Of a DNA stretch of 64,000 nucleotides, positions 55,339-64,000 are shown one piece after another (the stretch's first letter is position 1; every line of letters begins with the position of its first letter). The stretch is from NCBI RefSeq assembly GCF_011601265.1, contig NZ_JAAOLX010000005.1, forward strand, positions 62,001-126,000, written 5' to 3'. The DNA is from Iodobacter violaceini. Lineage in GTDB: Bacteria; Pseudomonadota; Gammaproteobacteria; Burkholderiales; Chitinibacteraceae. Both the position numbers and the translations under genes were made by a program. The notes below the pieces were generated by a model. That model was not told the origin of the DNA. It saw only the letters and a program-made list of their open reading frames with translations, and ran no database searches.

Positions 55339-58011
55339 ATGCAAATGAAAAAAATGACCATTGCTATCGCAATGATTGGTGCAGGCGCAATCATCAGTGC
55401 GCATGCAGCAGAAACCGTAAACAAAGTAGAAAGGGTTGAAGTTACCGGCTCCAATATCAAGCGCACCGCAAAAACAGGTGCAACGCCCGTTCAGGTACTG
55501 GGCAAGCAGGAAATCGCTAAAACCGGTGCCACTACCGTAGCCGAATTAGTTGATAACCTCGCCGCCAGCAGCAATGGCTATGCTCAGGCACAAGCAGTGG
55601 GCGATTCAGCCAAACCCGGCTTCTCTGGTGCAAATTTGCGTGGGCTGGGCACATCCAAAACACTGATTCTGGTAAATGGCCGCCGCATGGCCAACTACGC
55701 TTTTGACAGCGCGGGGGTTGATTTGAACTCCATCCCGCTGGGCGCAGTGGACCGGGTTGAAATTGTAAAAGATGGCGCTTCAGCGGTTTACGGCACCGAT
55801 GCAATCGGCGGCGTCATGAACTTTATTCTGAAGAAAAACTTTGTTGGCGCAGAAATTGGCGGCGGCGTTGAGCAAACCTTTGATGGTGGCGGCGAAGTTA
55901 AAAAAGCCAACTTTAGTTTTGGCTTTGGTAACCTTGAAGAAGACAATTACAACGTCTTTATGGCTTTAGATGTATCCAAACAGGAAGCTCTGGCCGCTAA
56001 AGACCGCAGTTATTCCAAAACATCGTATATTCCAGATAAAGAAATTGATAAAACATCAGCCAATACATTTCCTGCTACCATTTTGAATGGACCGGGCGGC
56101 AAACCCGTTAACGTTGGCTATTTAACCGGCTGCGATCAGCCACGGTCAATTCCTGTTGCTAATCCAAACTTTGCTACGGGTGGTAATTGCCGTTTTGATT
56201 ACGCCAGTATCATTGATATCGTCTCCCCGCAAGAGCGCCTTTCTTTCTACAGCAAGGGTACTTTAAAAGTAAATGACAACACCCAGGTCTTTGCTGATTA
56301 TTTATTTACCCGCAATGTAGGCACTTATTCCTCCTCCCCTGTGCCCGTTTCCAGCGCCACCACCTTTAATGGCGATAATTTACTTTACCCTGCCAATGGA
56401 AAATACGACCCATATAAAGGCGCGCTTGGTGATTTAAAGCTGCAATGGCGCGGCATTGATGCAGGTGCACGTGAAAATGAAGCCACCTCTGATCAGCACC
56501 GCTTTGTTGTGGGCGCAGAGGGTGAAGTAGCAGGCTGGGATTACCGTGCAGCCTTGGTTTATGCACTGAATAAAACCGAAGACAAATATACCAATGGCTG
56601 GGTATACGAAAGTAAATTACTGCCCGCCATGCTAAGTGGTGTAATCAACCCGTTTGGCCCGCAGGATGCCGCAGGTAAAGCCGCACTGGATGCTACAAAG
56701 ATCACCGGCAAAGTACAGAGTGGCGAAACCAGCAATAAATCTGCCGACGTTCAGTTTTCTAAAGAAATTTATGAGTTAGACGCCGGTAAAGTTGGCTTTG
56801 CCTTTGGTGGTGATGTACGCAAAGAAACCTACACTTATACCCCTGAAGCCATTTTATCCAGTGGCGATATCTTAGGCGGTGGCGGTAACCGCCAGTCCAC
56901 CAATGGCGAGCGTCTGGTCTATGCAGGCTTTGCCGAAGTAGTCGTCCCGGTAGTGAAAAACCTGGAACTACAAGCTGCGCTGCGTTACGACCATTACGAC
57001 GATATGGGCAGCACCACCAATCCTAAGGTGAGCTTTCGCTATCAGCCCATCGATGAAGTAGTGCTACGCGGCTCGATCAGCACCGGTTATCACGCCCCTA
57101 CTCTGGACGATTTAAATCGCCCAAGCAGCAAAACCAATACCGGGCCAAATTACAGCGACCCTGAACGCTGCGCAGCAACCAAGAGCCCGCTCGATTGCAA
57201 CTTGCAATTAAATTTGGTGCAAGGTGGCAGCAAATCGCTCACACCTGAGTTATCCACTAACTACACCTTTGGTTTCTTAGTTGAGCCAGTAAAAAATTTC
57301 TCACTGGGAATTGATTACTGGAATATCAATATTAAAGACCGGATCGACACCATCTCCGACTCCACCATTATGGGTGATTATGCCAAGTACAAAGATAAAG
57401 TGATTCGTAAGGCACGTACTGCTGCGGATATTGCAGCAGGCTTGCCAGGACAAATTGACTATATCGATTCCAAATCACTGAATCTGGGCGAATTACGTAC
57501 AGATGGCCTGGATGTATCTGTCTTAGCCGCGCTGCCAAAAACAGAATACGGCACTTTCCGCATCGGCTTAGAGGGCACTTACACCATCACCAACGAGTAT
57601 CAGCGTGAAAAAGACGGCGCTTTCTTTGACAGCGTTGGCCAGTATATTGACCTTGGTATGAACCCACGCTGGAGACATAATCTTACGCTGTCATGGAATA
57701 TGGCCGAATGGGGTGCAGCACTGACCAATAACCTGACATCCAGCTATATCGACCAAAACCAGGTCACGTACGTAGACCCCAAAACCGGCAAGGAATCTCA
57801 AGTCAACCGTACCGTTGAGGCCTACAGCACATGGGGACTGCAAGGCACATACCGTACCAAAAATATCGAGCTGACTTTAGGGGTTAAAAACCTGTTTGAT
57901 ACCGACCCGCCTTTCACTAATCAGGCCGATCACTTCCAGGTGGGTTTCGATCCTAAATACACAGACCCACATGGCCGCAGCTGGTATGCCAAGGCGAATT
58001 ACAAGTTTTAA
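55339..58011 (+). CDS. TonB-dependent outer-membrane receptor
   Basis: An 890-residue outer-membrane transporter with signal peptide (about 1-23, AIISAHA), TonB-box/plug region (VERVEVTGSNIKRTAKTG, then TLILVNGRRMANY and IEIVKDGASAVYGTDAIGGVMNFI-type plug signature seen in VEIVKDGASAVYGTDAIGG) and a beta-barrel ending in aromatic YAKANYKF. Loops contain spaced Cys pairs (GCDQPRS...GGNC; ERCAATKSPLDC), which are common in this group. The substrate is not determined. No siderophore or transport genes are adjacent. GGGGGA precedes the ATG and a terminator follows. Confidence 0.93.
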   Translation: MQMKKMTIAIAMIGAGAIISAHAAETVNKVERVEVTGSNIKRTAKTGATPVQVLGKQEIAKTGATTVAELVDNLAASSNGYAQAQAVGDSAKPGFSGANLRGLGTSKTLILVNGRRMANYAFDSAGVDLNSIPLGAVDRVEIVKDGASAVYGTDAIGGVMNFILKKNFVGAEIGGGVEQTFDGGGEVKKANFSFGFGNLEEDNYNVFMALDVSKQEALAAKDRSYSKTSYIPDKEIDKTSANTFPATILNGPGGKPVNVGYLTGCDQPRSIPVANPNFATGGNCRFDYASIIDIVSPQERLSFYSKGTLKVNDNTQVFADYLFTRNVGTYSSSPVPVSSATTFNGDNLLYPANGKYDPYKGALGDLKLQWRGIDAGARENEATSDQHRFVVGAEGEVAGWDYRAALVYALNKTEDKYTNGWVYESKLLPAMLSGVINPFGPQDAAGKAALDATKITGKVQSGETSNKSADVQFSKEIYELDAGKVGFAFGGDVRKETYTYTPEAILSSGDILGGGGNRQSTNGERLVYAGFAEVVVPVVKNLELQAALRYDHYDDMGSTTNPKVSFRYQPIDEVVLRGSISTGYHAPTLDDLNRPSSKTNTGPNYSDPERCAATKSPLDCNLQLNLVQGGSKSLTPELSTNYTFGFLVEPVKNFSLGIDYWNINIKDRIDTISDSTIMGDYAKYKDKVIRKARTAADIAAGLPGQIDYIDSKSLNLGELRTDGLDVSVLAALPKTEYGTFRIGLEGTYTITNEYQREKDGAFFDSVGQYIDLGMNPRWRHNLTLSWNMAEWGAALTNNLTSSYIDQNQVTYVDPKTGKESQVNRTVEAYSTWGLQGTYRTKNIELTLGVKNLFDTDPPFTNQADHFQVGFDPKYTDPHGRSWYAKANYKF

Positions 58012-58041
58012 TCACAGCTAAAACTGATCTGCTCTGAAACA

Positions 58042-58075
58042 AAAAAGAGGTGGCTACCCAAAGCCACCTCTTTTT
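58042..58075 (+). terminator. rho-independent terminator after the TonB receptor
   Basis: AAAAAGAGGTGGCT / AGCCACCTCTTTTT, 14 perfect pairs, loop ACCCAA, continuing T-rich. Confidence 0.95.
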
Positions 58076-58277
58076 ATTGTTTATGCATGACACTCAAAGC
58101 TCATATACAACAGATCAACAAGCCTGCAAAAATTCATTACATGCTTTCAGGACTGAATATCAGACAACACCGCCTCAAAGCACCCGTAGCGAGCTGTCTC
58201 GCATGATGGATAGACGTGGCCCGGTGTCTTTTTATGCAAATTAAACCAAGCCAGCACCTGCAGGCCGTTAGGGAATA

Positions 58278-59432
58278 TTACTTTGGTGGGGCAATATTAA
58301 AATACTCAAATTTTCCTTCCCGAACCACCACTTTCGAAAGCCGCTTTCCCACTAAATCCCCCTTGGCACTATAACTATCAAGACCTGTTACCCCCTGCCA
58401 ATTTTTTGTAGCTCTCAGAGCAGAGGCCACTTTATCCGGCACAACGCTATCAGCTGCCTGCATAGCCTGTACAAGCAACTTGACAGTGTCATAACCCTGC
58501 GCGGCTGTGCTGTCAGGTAAAACCCCGAATTTTTTCTTAAACTGCTCACCAAAGGCTTTTACTTCAGGGCGGGGATCTCCCATATTAAATAAAGAAAACA
58601 CCACCGTACCCTCGGTGTTTTTCCCGCCCAGCCTGATCAGCTCAGGAGAATCCAGCCCCGCTCCGCCCAAAACAGGTACCTTTAAACCAGCGACCCTCAT
58701 CTCATGCAAAATTTGTGCGCTCTCTGGCAAAGAGCCAATTAAAAAAATTGCATCTGTAGACAGAAATGCGCCCCAATCCGCCAAAATAGCGGCATGATTA
58801 TCCCCCCCCATATTGTAGGAGCGGCGATCTGCTACCGTTATTCCCAGCTCATGTGCCCGCTGTTCAAAGTAATTTGCCAGATCAATACCATAGTCATTTT
58901 TTATATAATAAATCGCAATATTTTTATAACCTTGCGTTACTGCGTAATCAGCAATTTGCCGGCCCTGATCCCGGTTACCAGGCAGGCTGCGAAAAGTGTA
59001 TTTCCCGCCTTGTTCGGTTATTTTTTGTACGCTGGCGCCAGGCGTGATCAGCAGCAAACCTGCTCGCTCATAAATTTGTGCCGCAGGGGCTGCAATATAC
59101 GAATTTAAATGCCCAATCACCGCCGCCACAGAAATATCATCGGCAATTTCCTGCGCAACCAGCCGCCCTTTACTTAGCGATGCGGTATCGTCCCTAAGCT
59201 GTATTTTTATTTTTCTGCCCAATACCCCGCCACTTTGATTGACTTCATCAACGGCTAAATTAATCCCGTCAATTAAAGTGGCCTTGCTCGAGTGCAAAGG
59301 CCATGCCACCGCAATCAGCACCTCTTTACTGGCTTCAGCAAGCTTTTCAGCCCTTTGCTGCGCCAGTGTTTTATTGCCACAGCCTGTTACTGAGCTGATT
59401 ATTAAAACAATCAATATTAGTTTTTTAATCAT
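58278..59432 (-). CDS. branched-chain amino-acid-type periplasmic binding lipoprotein in NHLP exporter operon
   Basis: A 384-residue lipoprotein: hydrophobic leader with lipobox SVTGC (Cys18, Gly at +2), then a type I periplasmic-binding fold resembling LivJ-type receptors (IAVAWPLHSSKATLIDGINLAV, GGVLGRKIKIQLRDD, AAVIGHLNSYIAAPAAQIYE, LLLITPGASV). No permease or ATPase of the Liv type is nearby. It is 48 bases downstream of an NHLP-type exporter and co-oriented, so it may sense or bind an exported or related molecule. Start ATG 59432 with GGGGG upstream. A start four codons earlier is less likely. Confidence 0.85.
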   Translation of the reverse strand: MIKKLILIVLIISSVTGCGNKTLAQQRAEKLAEASKEVLIAVAWPLHSSKATLIDGINLAVDEVNQSGGVLGRKIKIQLRDDTASLSKGRLVAQEIADDISVAAVIGHLNSYIAAPAAQIYERAGLLLITPGASVQKITEQGGKYTFRSLPGNRDQGRQIADYAVTQGYKNIAIYYIKNDYGIDLANYFEQRAHELGITVADRRSYNMGGDNHAAILADWGAFLSTDAIFLIGSLPESAQILHEMRVAGLKVPVLGGAGLDSPELIRLGGKNTEGTVVFSLFNMGDPRPEVKAFGEQFKKKFGVLPDSTAAQGYDTVKLLVQAMQAADSVVPDKVASALRATKNWQGVTGLDSYSAKGDLVGKRLSKVVVREGKFEYFNIAPPK

Positions 59433-59480
59433 TCTGGCCCCCAAAGCTAATTACAAAGATGCTGAAAACAGATTTAATCA

Positions 59481-62345
59481 TCAGGCCATTTGCCGTTTTG
59501 CCAACTCAGCAAATAATCCCTCCTCGCTGATTAACTGCTGGTAGGTTCCGCTCTGCACAATCCTGCCCTTATCCAGCACATAAATTCGATCCGCATTGAT
59601 GATGGTGCTCAGCCGGTGAGCAATCACTACGCGGGTGGCTTGCAACTGATCCATGCTGGCGCTGACCAGGGCCTGGCTTTGATTGTCCAGCGCACTGGTT
59701 GCTTCATCAAAAAACACAACCCGTGGTTTATTGACAATGGCCCTTGCAATTAACAGACGCTGCCTTTGCCCGCCGGATAAGGTGCCCCCGCCATCGCTGA
59801 CGATGGTATGCATACCCATAGGCATGGCATTGATATCCTGATCCAGCCCGCAAGCCCTTGCCGCATCCCATGCATCAGCCAGCTTTAAAGGGCTCGAACC
59901 AATGATATTGCTAAAAATATCGCCGCTCATTAAACGGCCACTTTGCAGCACGACACCCAGCTGGCGCCTGACTGCGCCAATATCCACATCAGCCAGATGG
60001 TGCTGATCGTAATACACCCCGCCATGGGTTGGTGTTTCAAAGCCCAGCATCAGCCGCAGTAACGTTGATTTGCCTGATCCTGAAGCACCAACCAGAGCAA
60101 CAAACTCACCAGGCTGTATTGTCATAGACACATCATCCAGCACCATCGGTGCATCAGGCGCATATGAAAACTTCAGATGGCTCAGCTCAATACCGCCCTT
60201 CAGCAGACCAGGATTAGCCTTGCTTTCATCCACTTCAGGACGAGCCTCCAGAATGGGCCGGGTGCGCTCATAAGTGGCGGTGATGGCCAGCAGATCGATG
60301 CCGGTTTTGACTAAAGACAGTGCGGCCCCCAAAAAAACAGTCCACGCAGCACCAAAGGCAATAAAATCACCGCTGGAAAGCTTAGTCCCAGCCGGCTCTC
60401 CAAGCATCATGGCAAGGCAGGCAAAAATCAGCGCATTGGCTGCCACAGGAAATGCAGCACTAAAAACGCTATTCAGATTATTCAGCCTGCCTGCACGCAG
60501 GGCCAGCTGCTTTTGGGCCGTAAAACCCACCGCCCAATTGGCAAAGGCCCGCGATTCAGCACCGCTGATTCTTAGCTTACTGATACCGCTTAAATACTCC
60601 AGCACCAGCCCGGAAAGCTTACCGCTCACTTCCGCCGTTTGCCGGGATATACGCACCCCAAAATAGCCAACAAGCAAATTAAAACCAATCGCCAGAACAA
60701 CTAACAGAATCGCCAGCATGGCCAGTCTGGAGCTGTAATAAAATAATAAAAAAACATTCAGAATTGCAAATACGCTGCTGATCAGCGATGAAATAACGGT
60801 ACCTGATAACGCCTGCCGAATTTCATTAATGCCATTGATCCGCATCGCTAAATCGCCAGCACTGTAGTCCCGGAAAAAAGGCACGGGCAGGGCCAGTACC
60901 CTGTCCCATATGGCGGCCTGTAAATCACTGCTGGCCCGCCCTTCAATCCGCAGCATGGCCAGCGAACGAGTGGCTTCAAATAAAAGTGTGACAATGCTGG
61001 CAATAAAGAGAATAACAACCAGCTGAACCATCTGCCCGTAATCTGCTGCAGGAAATACGCTATCAAAGAGATGGCCACTGGCCAGCGGAATAGCCATGCT
61101 AAGCAGGGTGCTGGCACAGGCAATCGCAGCCACAACACCCACATCACGACGAATCGCAAAAAAAATGAATTGCAAAATATCAATCAACGACAGTTTTTTG
61201 CTGGGTAAGCCCGCATAAAACATATAGGCAAAGGGGGCAAGCTGAGCGGCAAACTCGGCATTGAGCAGAGAAACCTCACCAGACTGCGGGTCATGAATCT
61301 GATAGCCCCCGCCACGCAAAGGCAAGGCTGCAAATGGTTGTTTACTTTGCTCAGCTAAAACCAGTAAAGGACCATTATCGTTACGCCACCACGCCCCTTT
61401 GAGCGCCACAATACGGGTACGTACGCCCGATGCCTGAGCGATATCCCTGACGGCATCCTTGCCCTTTATGCCCCCGGCAGCAGCCTTAAACTGAATGCCC
61501 AATTGATCGCCGATCACTTTGCACGCTGCCAGCAAATGATCACTGCCCCTGCTGTCGCCCGCAGACTGCAAGCTAAACAAAGCCACAAAGCCCGCCAGAG
61601 CATCGGTCATCACCCGGCTGCCCAAGGCACTTTTCATTTGTAAACGTTGCAACTCCTGCTCAGCGGCATGGCTTTTTTGCGCCAGCACCCATTGCAGCAG
61701 CAGACTGAACATTGCCTCTGTTCCGGCAAGCAGTGCATCAGGCGATACCGAAGCGTCAGGCTCAAAAATACTCAGCTCACTTTCCGCTGCAATGGTCATC
61801 CAGCAATTGAATGGCAGTGGCATCAAAGCCCCCGCCTCACACGGCAGCCTGCCAAAAAACTCAGCCTGCCCTGAGACCAGCTTAAACCAAAGCCCCTCGC
61901 GGTCTGCTGCCATCACTACCGCTTGCTGCGGGCTGCAATATGGCTCTGTAACCCCCGTCCTCAGGCAATCTGCAGGTGCTTTTTCAGCAAATTCCCCTGC
62001 TATATGCTCAATCTGCGGTGCAAGCAGTAATGACGCCGGAGTACCCGCTGTGTGCATCCAGTCCAACAGCTCTGCTTTAGCAATTATTCTGTATTCAGCG
62101 CCAGGACCGGGCTGGACAAGCACCGCTCCGGCACTCTCCTCTCCAGGGAATGCCAGCAGCTGCCCTGCTGCAACAGAGAATAAAAAAGTCCGTGCCCCGC
62201 TGCCATCCTGCTTCACCATAAACACATCAGCACTGCCATTTTCAAGCAGGAATACGCTTTCTGCGCGACCACGAATCTGGCCGCCTCCCCCGCGCCCGCC
62301 AAGCTGCATCAAAGGCTGGACTAATTTCTCTAAGGGCTTATTCAT
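59481..62345 (-). CDS. NHLP-type bacteriocin/peptide export ABC transporter, non-peptidase subunit
   Basis: A 954-residue fused ABC exporter. N-terminal third (about 1-340) is a degenerate region resembling a cyclic-nucleotide-binding or peptidase-like domain (FLLENGSADVFMVKQDG, GAWWRNDNGPLLVLAEQ), without a C39 Cys-His catalytic pair. A membrane domain of about six helices (385-660) follows, then the ABC ATPase (Walker A GASGSGKST near 730, signature LSGGQRQRLLIARAI, Walker B VVFFDEATSAL). This layout matches the second of the paired NHLP/NHLM transporters that export nitrile-hydratase-leader-type modified peptides. Start ATG 62345 overlaps the upstream gene end. A TTG two codons earlier is possible. 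Confidence 0.88.
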   Translation of the reverse strand: MNKPLEKLVQPLMQLGGRGGGGQIRGRAESVFLLENGSADVFMVKQDGSGARTFLFSVAAGQLLAFPGEESAGAVLVQPGPGAEYRIIAKAELLDWMHTAGTPASLLLAPQIEHIAGEFAEKAPADCLRTGVTEPYCSPQQAVVMAADREGLWFKLVSGQAEFFGRLPCEAGALMPLPFNCWMTIAAESELSIFEPDASVSPDALLAGTEAMFSLLLQWVLAQKSHAAEQELQRLQMKSALGSRVMTDALAGFVALFSLQSAGDSRGSDHLLAACKVIGDQLGIQFKAAAGGIKGKDAVRDIAQASGVRTRIVALKGAWWRNDNGPLLVLAEQSKQPFAALPLRGGGYQIHDPQSGEVSLLNAEFAAQLAPFAYMFYAGLPSKKLSLIDILQFIFFAIRRDVGVVAAIACASTLLSMAIPLASGHLFDSVFPAADYGQMVQLVVILFIASIVTLLFEATRSLAMLRIEGRASSDLQAAIWDRVLALPVPFFRDYSAGDLAMRINGINEIRQALSGTVISSLISSVFAILNVFLLFYYSSRLAMLAILLVVLAIGFNLLVGYFGVRISRQTAEVSGKLSGLVLEYLSGISKLRISGAESRAFANWAVGFTAQKQLALRAGRLNNLNSVFSAAFPVAANALIFACLAMMLGEPAGTKLSSGDFIAFGAAWTVFLGAALSLVKTGIDLLAITATYERTRPILEARPEVDESKANPGLLKGGIELSHLKFSYAPDAPMVLDDVSMTIQPGEFVALVGASGSGKSTLLRLMLGFETPTHGGVYYDQHHLADVDIGAVRRQLGVVLQSGRLMSGDIFSNIIGSSPLKLADAWDAARACGLDQDINAMPMGMHTIVSDGGGTLSGGQRQRLLIARAIVNKPRVVFFDEATSALDNQSQALVSASMDQLQATRVVIAHRLSTIINADRIYVLDKGRIVQSGTYQQLISEEGLFAELAKRQMA

Positions 62346-64000
62346 TGGCAATCAGCCTTGCATAATGACCATCTGATTTCATTAACTGAGTATGGGAGCC
62401 GCGTTCGATCACCTTGCCCTTATCCAGCAAGATAATTTCATCGCAATCACGGATTGAGCTCAGCCGGTGCGCCACAATCAGACAGCTGCAGCCACGGCGG
62501 CGTAAATGACCATCAATTTGTTTTTCGGTCAGCGGGTCCAGCGCACTGGTTGCTTCATCCAGCACTAAGAGCCGTGGATTTGATGTCAGCGCCCTGGCGA
62601 TTTCCAGCCGCTGACGCTGCCCGCCACTGAAATTACTTCCGCCCTCGGTCACGACACCATCATACGCATCCGGCCGAACCGCAATTACATCGTGCACGCA
62701 AGCATCCCTGGCTGCTCCTACCATATCCGCCAGGGGGGTGGTGCTATCCCACATGCTTAAATTGTCACGAATACTGCCGGAAAAAAGCGCAATATCCTGA
62801 TCAACCGAAGCCAGTGAATTTAATAATTGCTGTCGTGGCCACGCGCTGCGGGGCTTGCCATCAAAAAGAATCTGTCCCTCCCATGGCTCGTATAAACCCA
62901 CCACCAATTTTGAAATGGTCGATTTGCCACAGCCTGAAGCACCCACCAGGGCCACCCGCTGCCCAGGCTCCAGAATCAGATTAAAGTTCTCCAGAAGCGG
63001 AGGCTCCAGACGGCTGTAGCCAAAGGTGATGTTTCTTAATTCAAGATGCCCTTCCAGCCTTGCAGAGAGTAAAGGCTCGTCTGTTTTTTCTAATGCAACT
63101 ATGTCTTCGCAGGGATAGCGCATGACATCATCCAGCCTGTCCATATCCCCTTGAAAACTTTGTATCTTGCCCCCCAGCGCTACCAGCGCATTACTCGGGC
63201 TGATAAAACTGGCCACCAGCGCCTGAAAAGCCACCAGCATGCCAATGGTCATATCACCCTGCATCACTCTGGCACCGCCTATGCCCAGAATTAACGCTGC
63301 ATTAGCGGCGGTTAAAAATTTGGGTAATAAATCCAGGGAGATTGATGTACGACTCATGGCCTGGGTTGAATTCATTAATCTGGCCTGATAACCCGCCCAG
63401 CGGCTAAAGAAATCAGATTCAGCGCCTGATGCTTTGAGGGTTTCAATCAGCATCAGCCCATTCATGGAAGTGCCCATCACCTTGCCACGGTCAATGGATA
63501 ATTTTTGATTTAGCGCCTTACGGTGCTGCGATACATAGCGCAATACCAGCACATTGACCACGACAATCCCGATCGTAATCAGGCTCATAGTCAGATCATA
63601 AAACAGCATAATCACGGCAAAAAACAGTGCGGTAATAACGCTCAGCAGCGCAGAGACCAGGTCTTCCGATAAAATATTGGCCACTCTGTCGCTGATGCCA
63701 ACGCGTGCACCAATATCACCAGCAGAACGCTGCTGATAAAAGCCCACGGGTAAGCGTAATACATGCCAAAAAAAACGCGCCGAAGTAGTCAGGGCAATAC
63801 GGGTTTCCAGCTTGAGTAAATAATACTTTTGCAGCCAGGTTAAGACCGCCACCAACAAGGAAGTCGCCAGCATGCCGCCAGTTAAAGGCCCCAGCCAGCC
63901 CGTCAGCCCGCCCACCAAAACCTGATCAATAAACACCGAAGTAAATACCGGAATAAGCAAACCAGGTATCACGAGCGCAAGCCCCAGCAGCACCAGGTAA
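62338..64000 (-). CDS. NHLP-type peptide export ABC transporter, first subunit (partial, N terminus beyond window)
   Basis: The frame is open to the window edge, so at least 554 residues are present and the N-terminal part, probably a C39 leader peptidase, lies outside. Visible: the membrane domain from the start (LVIPGLLIPVFTSVFIDQVL, YLLKLETRIALTTSARFFWHVLRLP as in peptide exporters) and the ABC ATPase (GASGCGKSTISKLVVGLY, FSGGQRQRLEIARAL, LLVLDEATSALDP). It overlaps the next gene by eight bases, and the two form the usual pair. The precursor peptide and modification enzymes, if any, would be upstream beyond 64000. Confidence 0.9.
   Translation of the reverse strand, partial: YLVLLGLALVIPGLLIPVFTSVFIDQVLVGGLTGWLGPLTGGMLATSLLVAVLTWLQKYYLLKLETRIALTTSARFFWHVLRLPVGFYQQRSAGDIGARVGISDRVANILSEDLVSALLSVITALFFAVIMLFYDLTMSLITIGIVVVNVLVLRYVSQHRKALNQKLSIDRGKVMGTSMNGLMLIETLKASGAESDFFSRWAGYQARLMNSTQAMSRTSISLDLLPKFLTAANAALILGIGGARVMQGDMTIGMLVAFQALVASFISPSNALVALGGKIQSFQGDMDRLDDVMRYPCEDIVALEKTDEPLLSARLEGHLELRNITFGYSRLEPPLLENFNLILEPGQRVALVGASGCGKSTISKLVVGLYEPWEGQILFDGKPRSAWPRQQLLNSLASVDQDIALFSGSIRDNLSMWDSTTPLADMVGAARDACVHDVIAVRPDAYDGVVTEGGSNFSGGQRQRLEIARALTSNPRLLVLDEATSALDPLTEKQIDGHLRRRGCSCLIVAHRLSSIRDCDEIILLDKGKVIERGSHTQLMKSDGHYARLIANE

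Noticed and set aside
58083-58244. 53-codon open frame after the TonB receptor terminator
   Set aside because: No Shine-Dalgarno, unrelated to any recognised family, and within spacer. It might be a real small gene but nothing supports it.

Overview
The window is chromosomal DNA of a motile, flagellated, type-IV-piliated, facultatively respiring betaproteobacterium. Protein-level resemblance suggests the Neisseriales/Chromobacteriaceae (Iodobacter- or Chromobacterium-like). That placement is an inference from recalled family sequences, not a database result. An N-acetylglucosamine PTS transporter, the exbB-exbD-lpxK-trm112-kdsB-adk order and the paired small cytochrome bd subunits fit it. I see no tRNA, rRNA, CRISPR array, prophage or complete insertion sequence.

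Layout. 1-3360: end of malate dehydrogenase, then nagE, separated by a shared bidirectional terminator. 3365-7230: a cytochrome bd operon (GbsR-type regulator, cydP, cydA, cydB, cydX) with a promoter, an FNR-like box and an 18-bp perfect palindrome upstream. 7406-7918: yqhA. 8257-29758: one long minus-strand motility block, in transcription order FlrB-like kinase, HsbA-like and HsbR-like partner-switch proteins, a short chemoreceptor, cheY-cheA-cheW-receptor-cheR-cheD-cheB, FlrC-like activator, then fliE-fliF-fliG-fliH-fliI-fliJ behind a good sigma-54 promoter. 29995-36472: a plus-strand block cheV-cheV-cheY-cheZ-cheA-EAL/HDOD. 36554-40254: adk, kdsB, trm112, lpxK, exbD, exbB. 40763-51419: housekeeping and small accessory genes (xseA, pilU, Nudix-ThiE fusion, ygjP, cysG, cytochrome c, a secreted PilJ-domain protein, an SprA-like protein, recG) with a 267-bp MITE-like palindromic element. 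51596-64000: an orphan TPR-GAF histidine kinase, a TonB-dependent receptor, and an operon of two NHLP-type peptide-export ABC transporters plus a periplasmic-binding lipoprotein, cut by the window edge.

How the parts work together. The motility block puts the two-component pair that normally controls sigma-54 flagellar genes (FlrB/FlrC) at opposite ends of a 15-kb run. In between lie an RsbU-type phosphatase/anti-anti-sigma switch and a complete chemotaxis system with CheD and a pentapeptide-bearing receptor. The plus-strand block carries a second CheA with CheZ and the classical flagellar CheY, but uses two CheV proteins instead of a CheW and has no receptor of its own. The second CheA system probably drives the flagellar switch directly. 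The first probably handles adaptation and may feed regulation.

No wholly new system is proven by this sequence. The best candidates for follow-up are the MITE-like element at the ygjP start, the NHLP exporter operon with its amino-acid-binding-type lipoprotein, the shared C-terminal GD[VI]DLF tail of CheD and the neighbouring receptor, and the palindrome over the cyd promoter.
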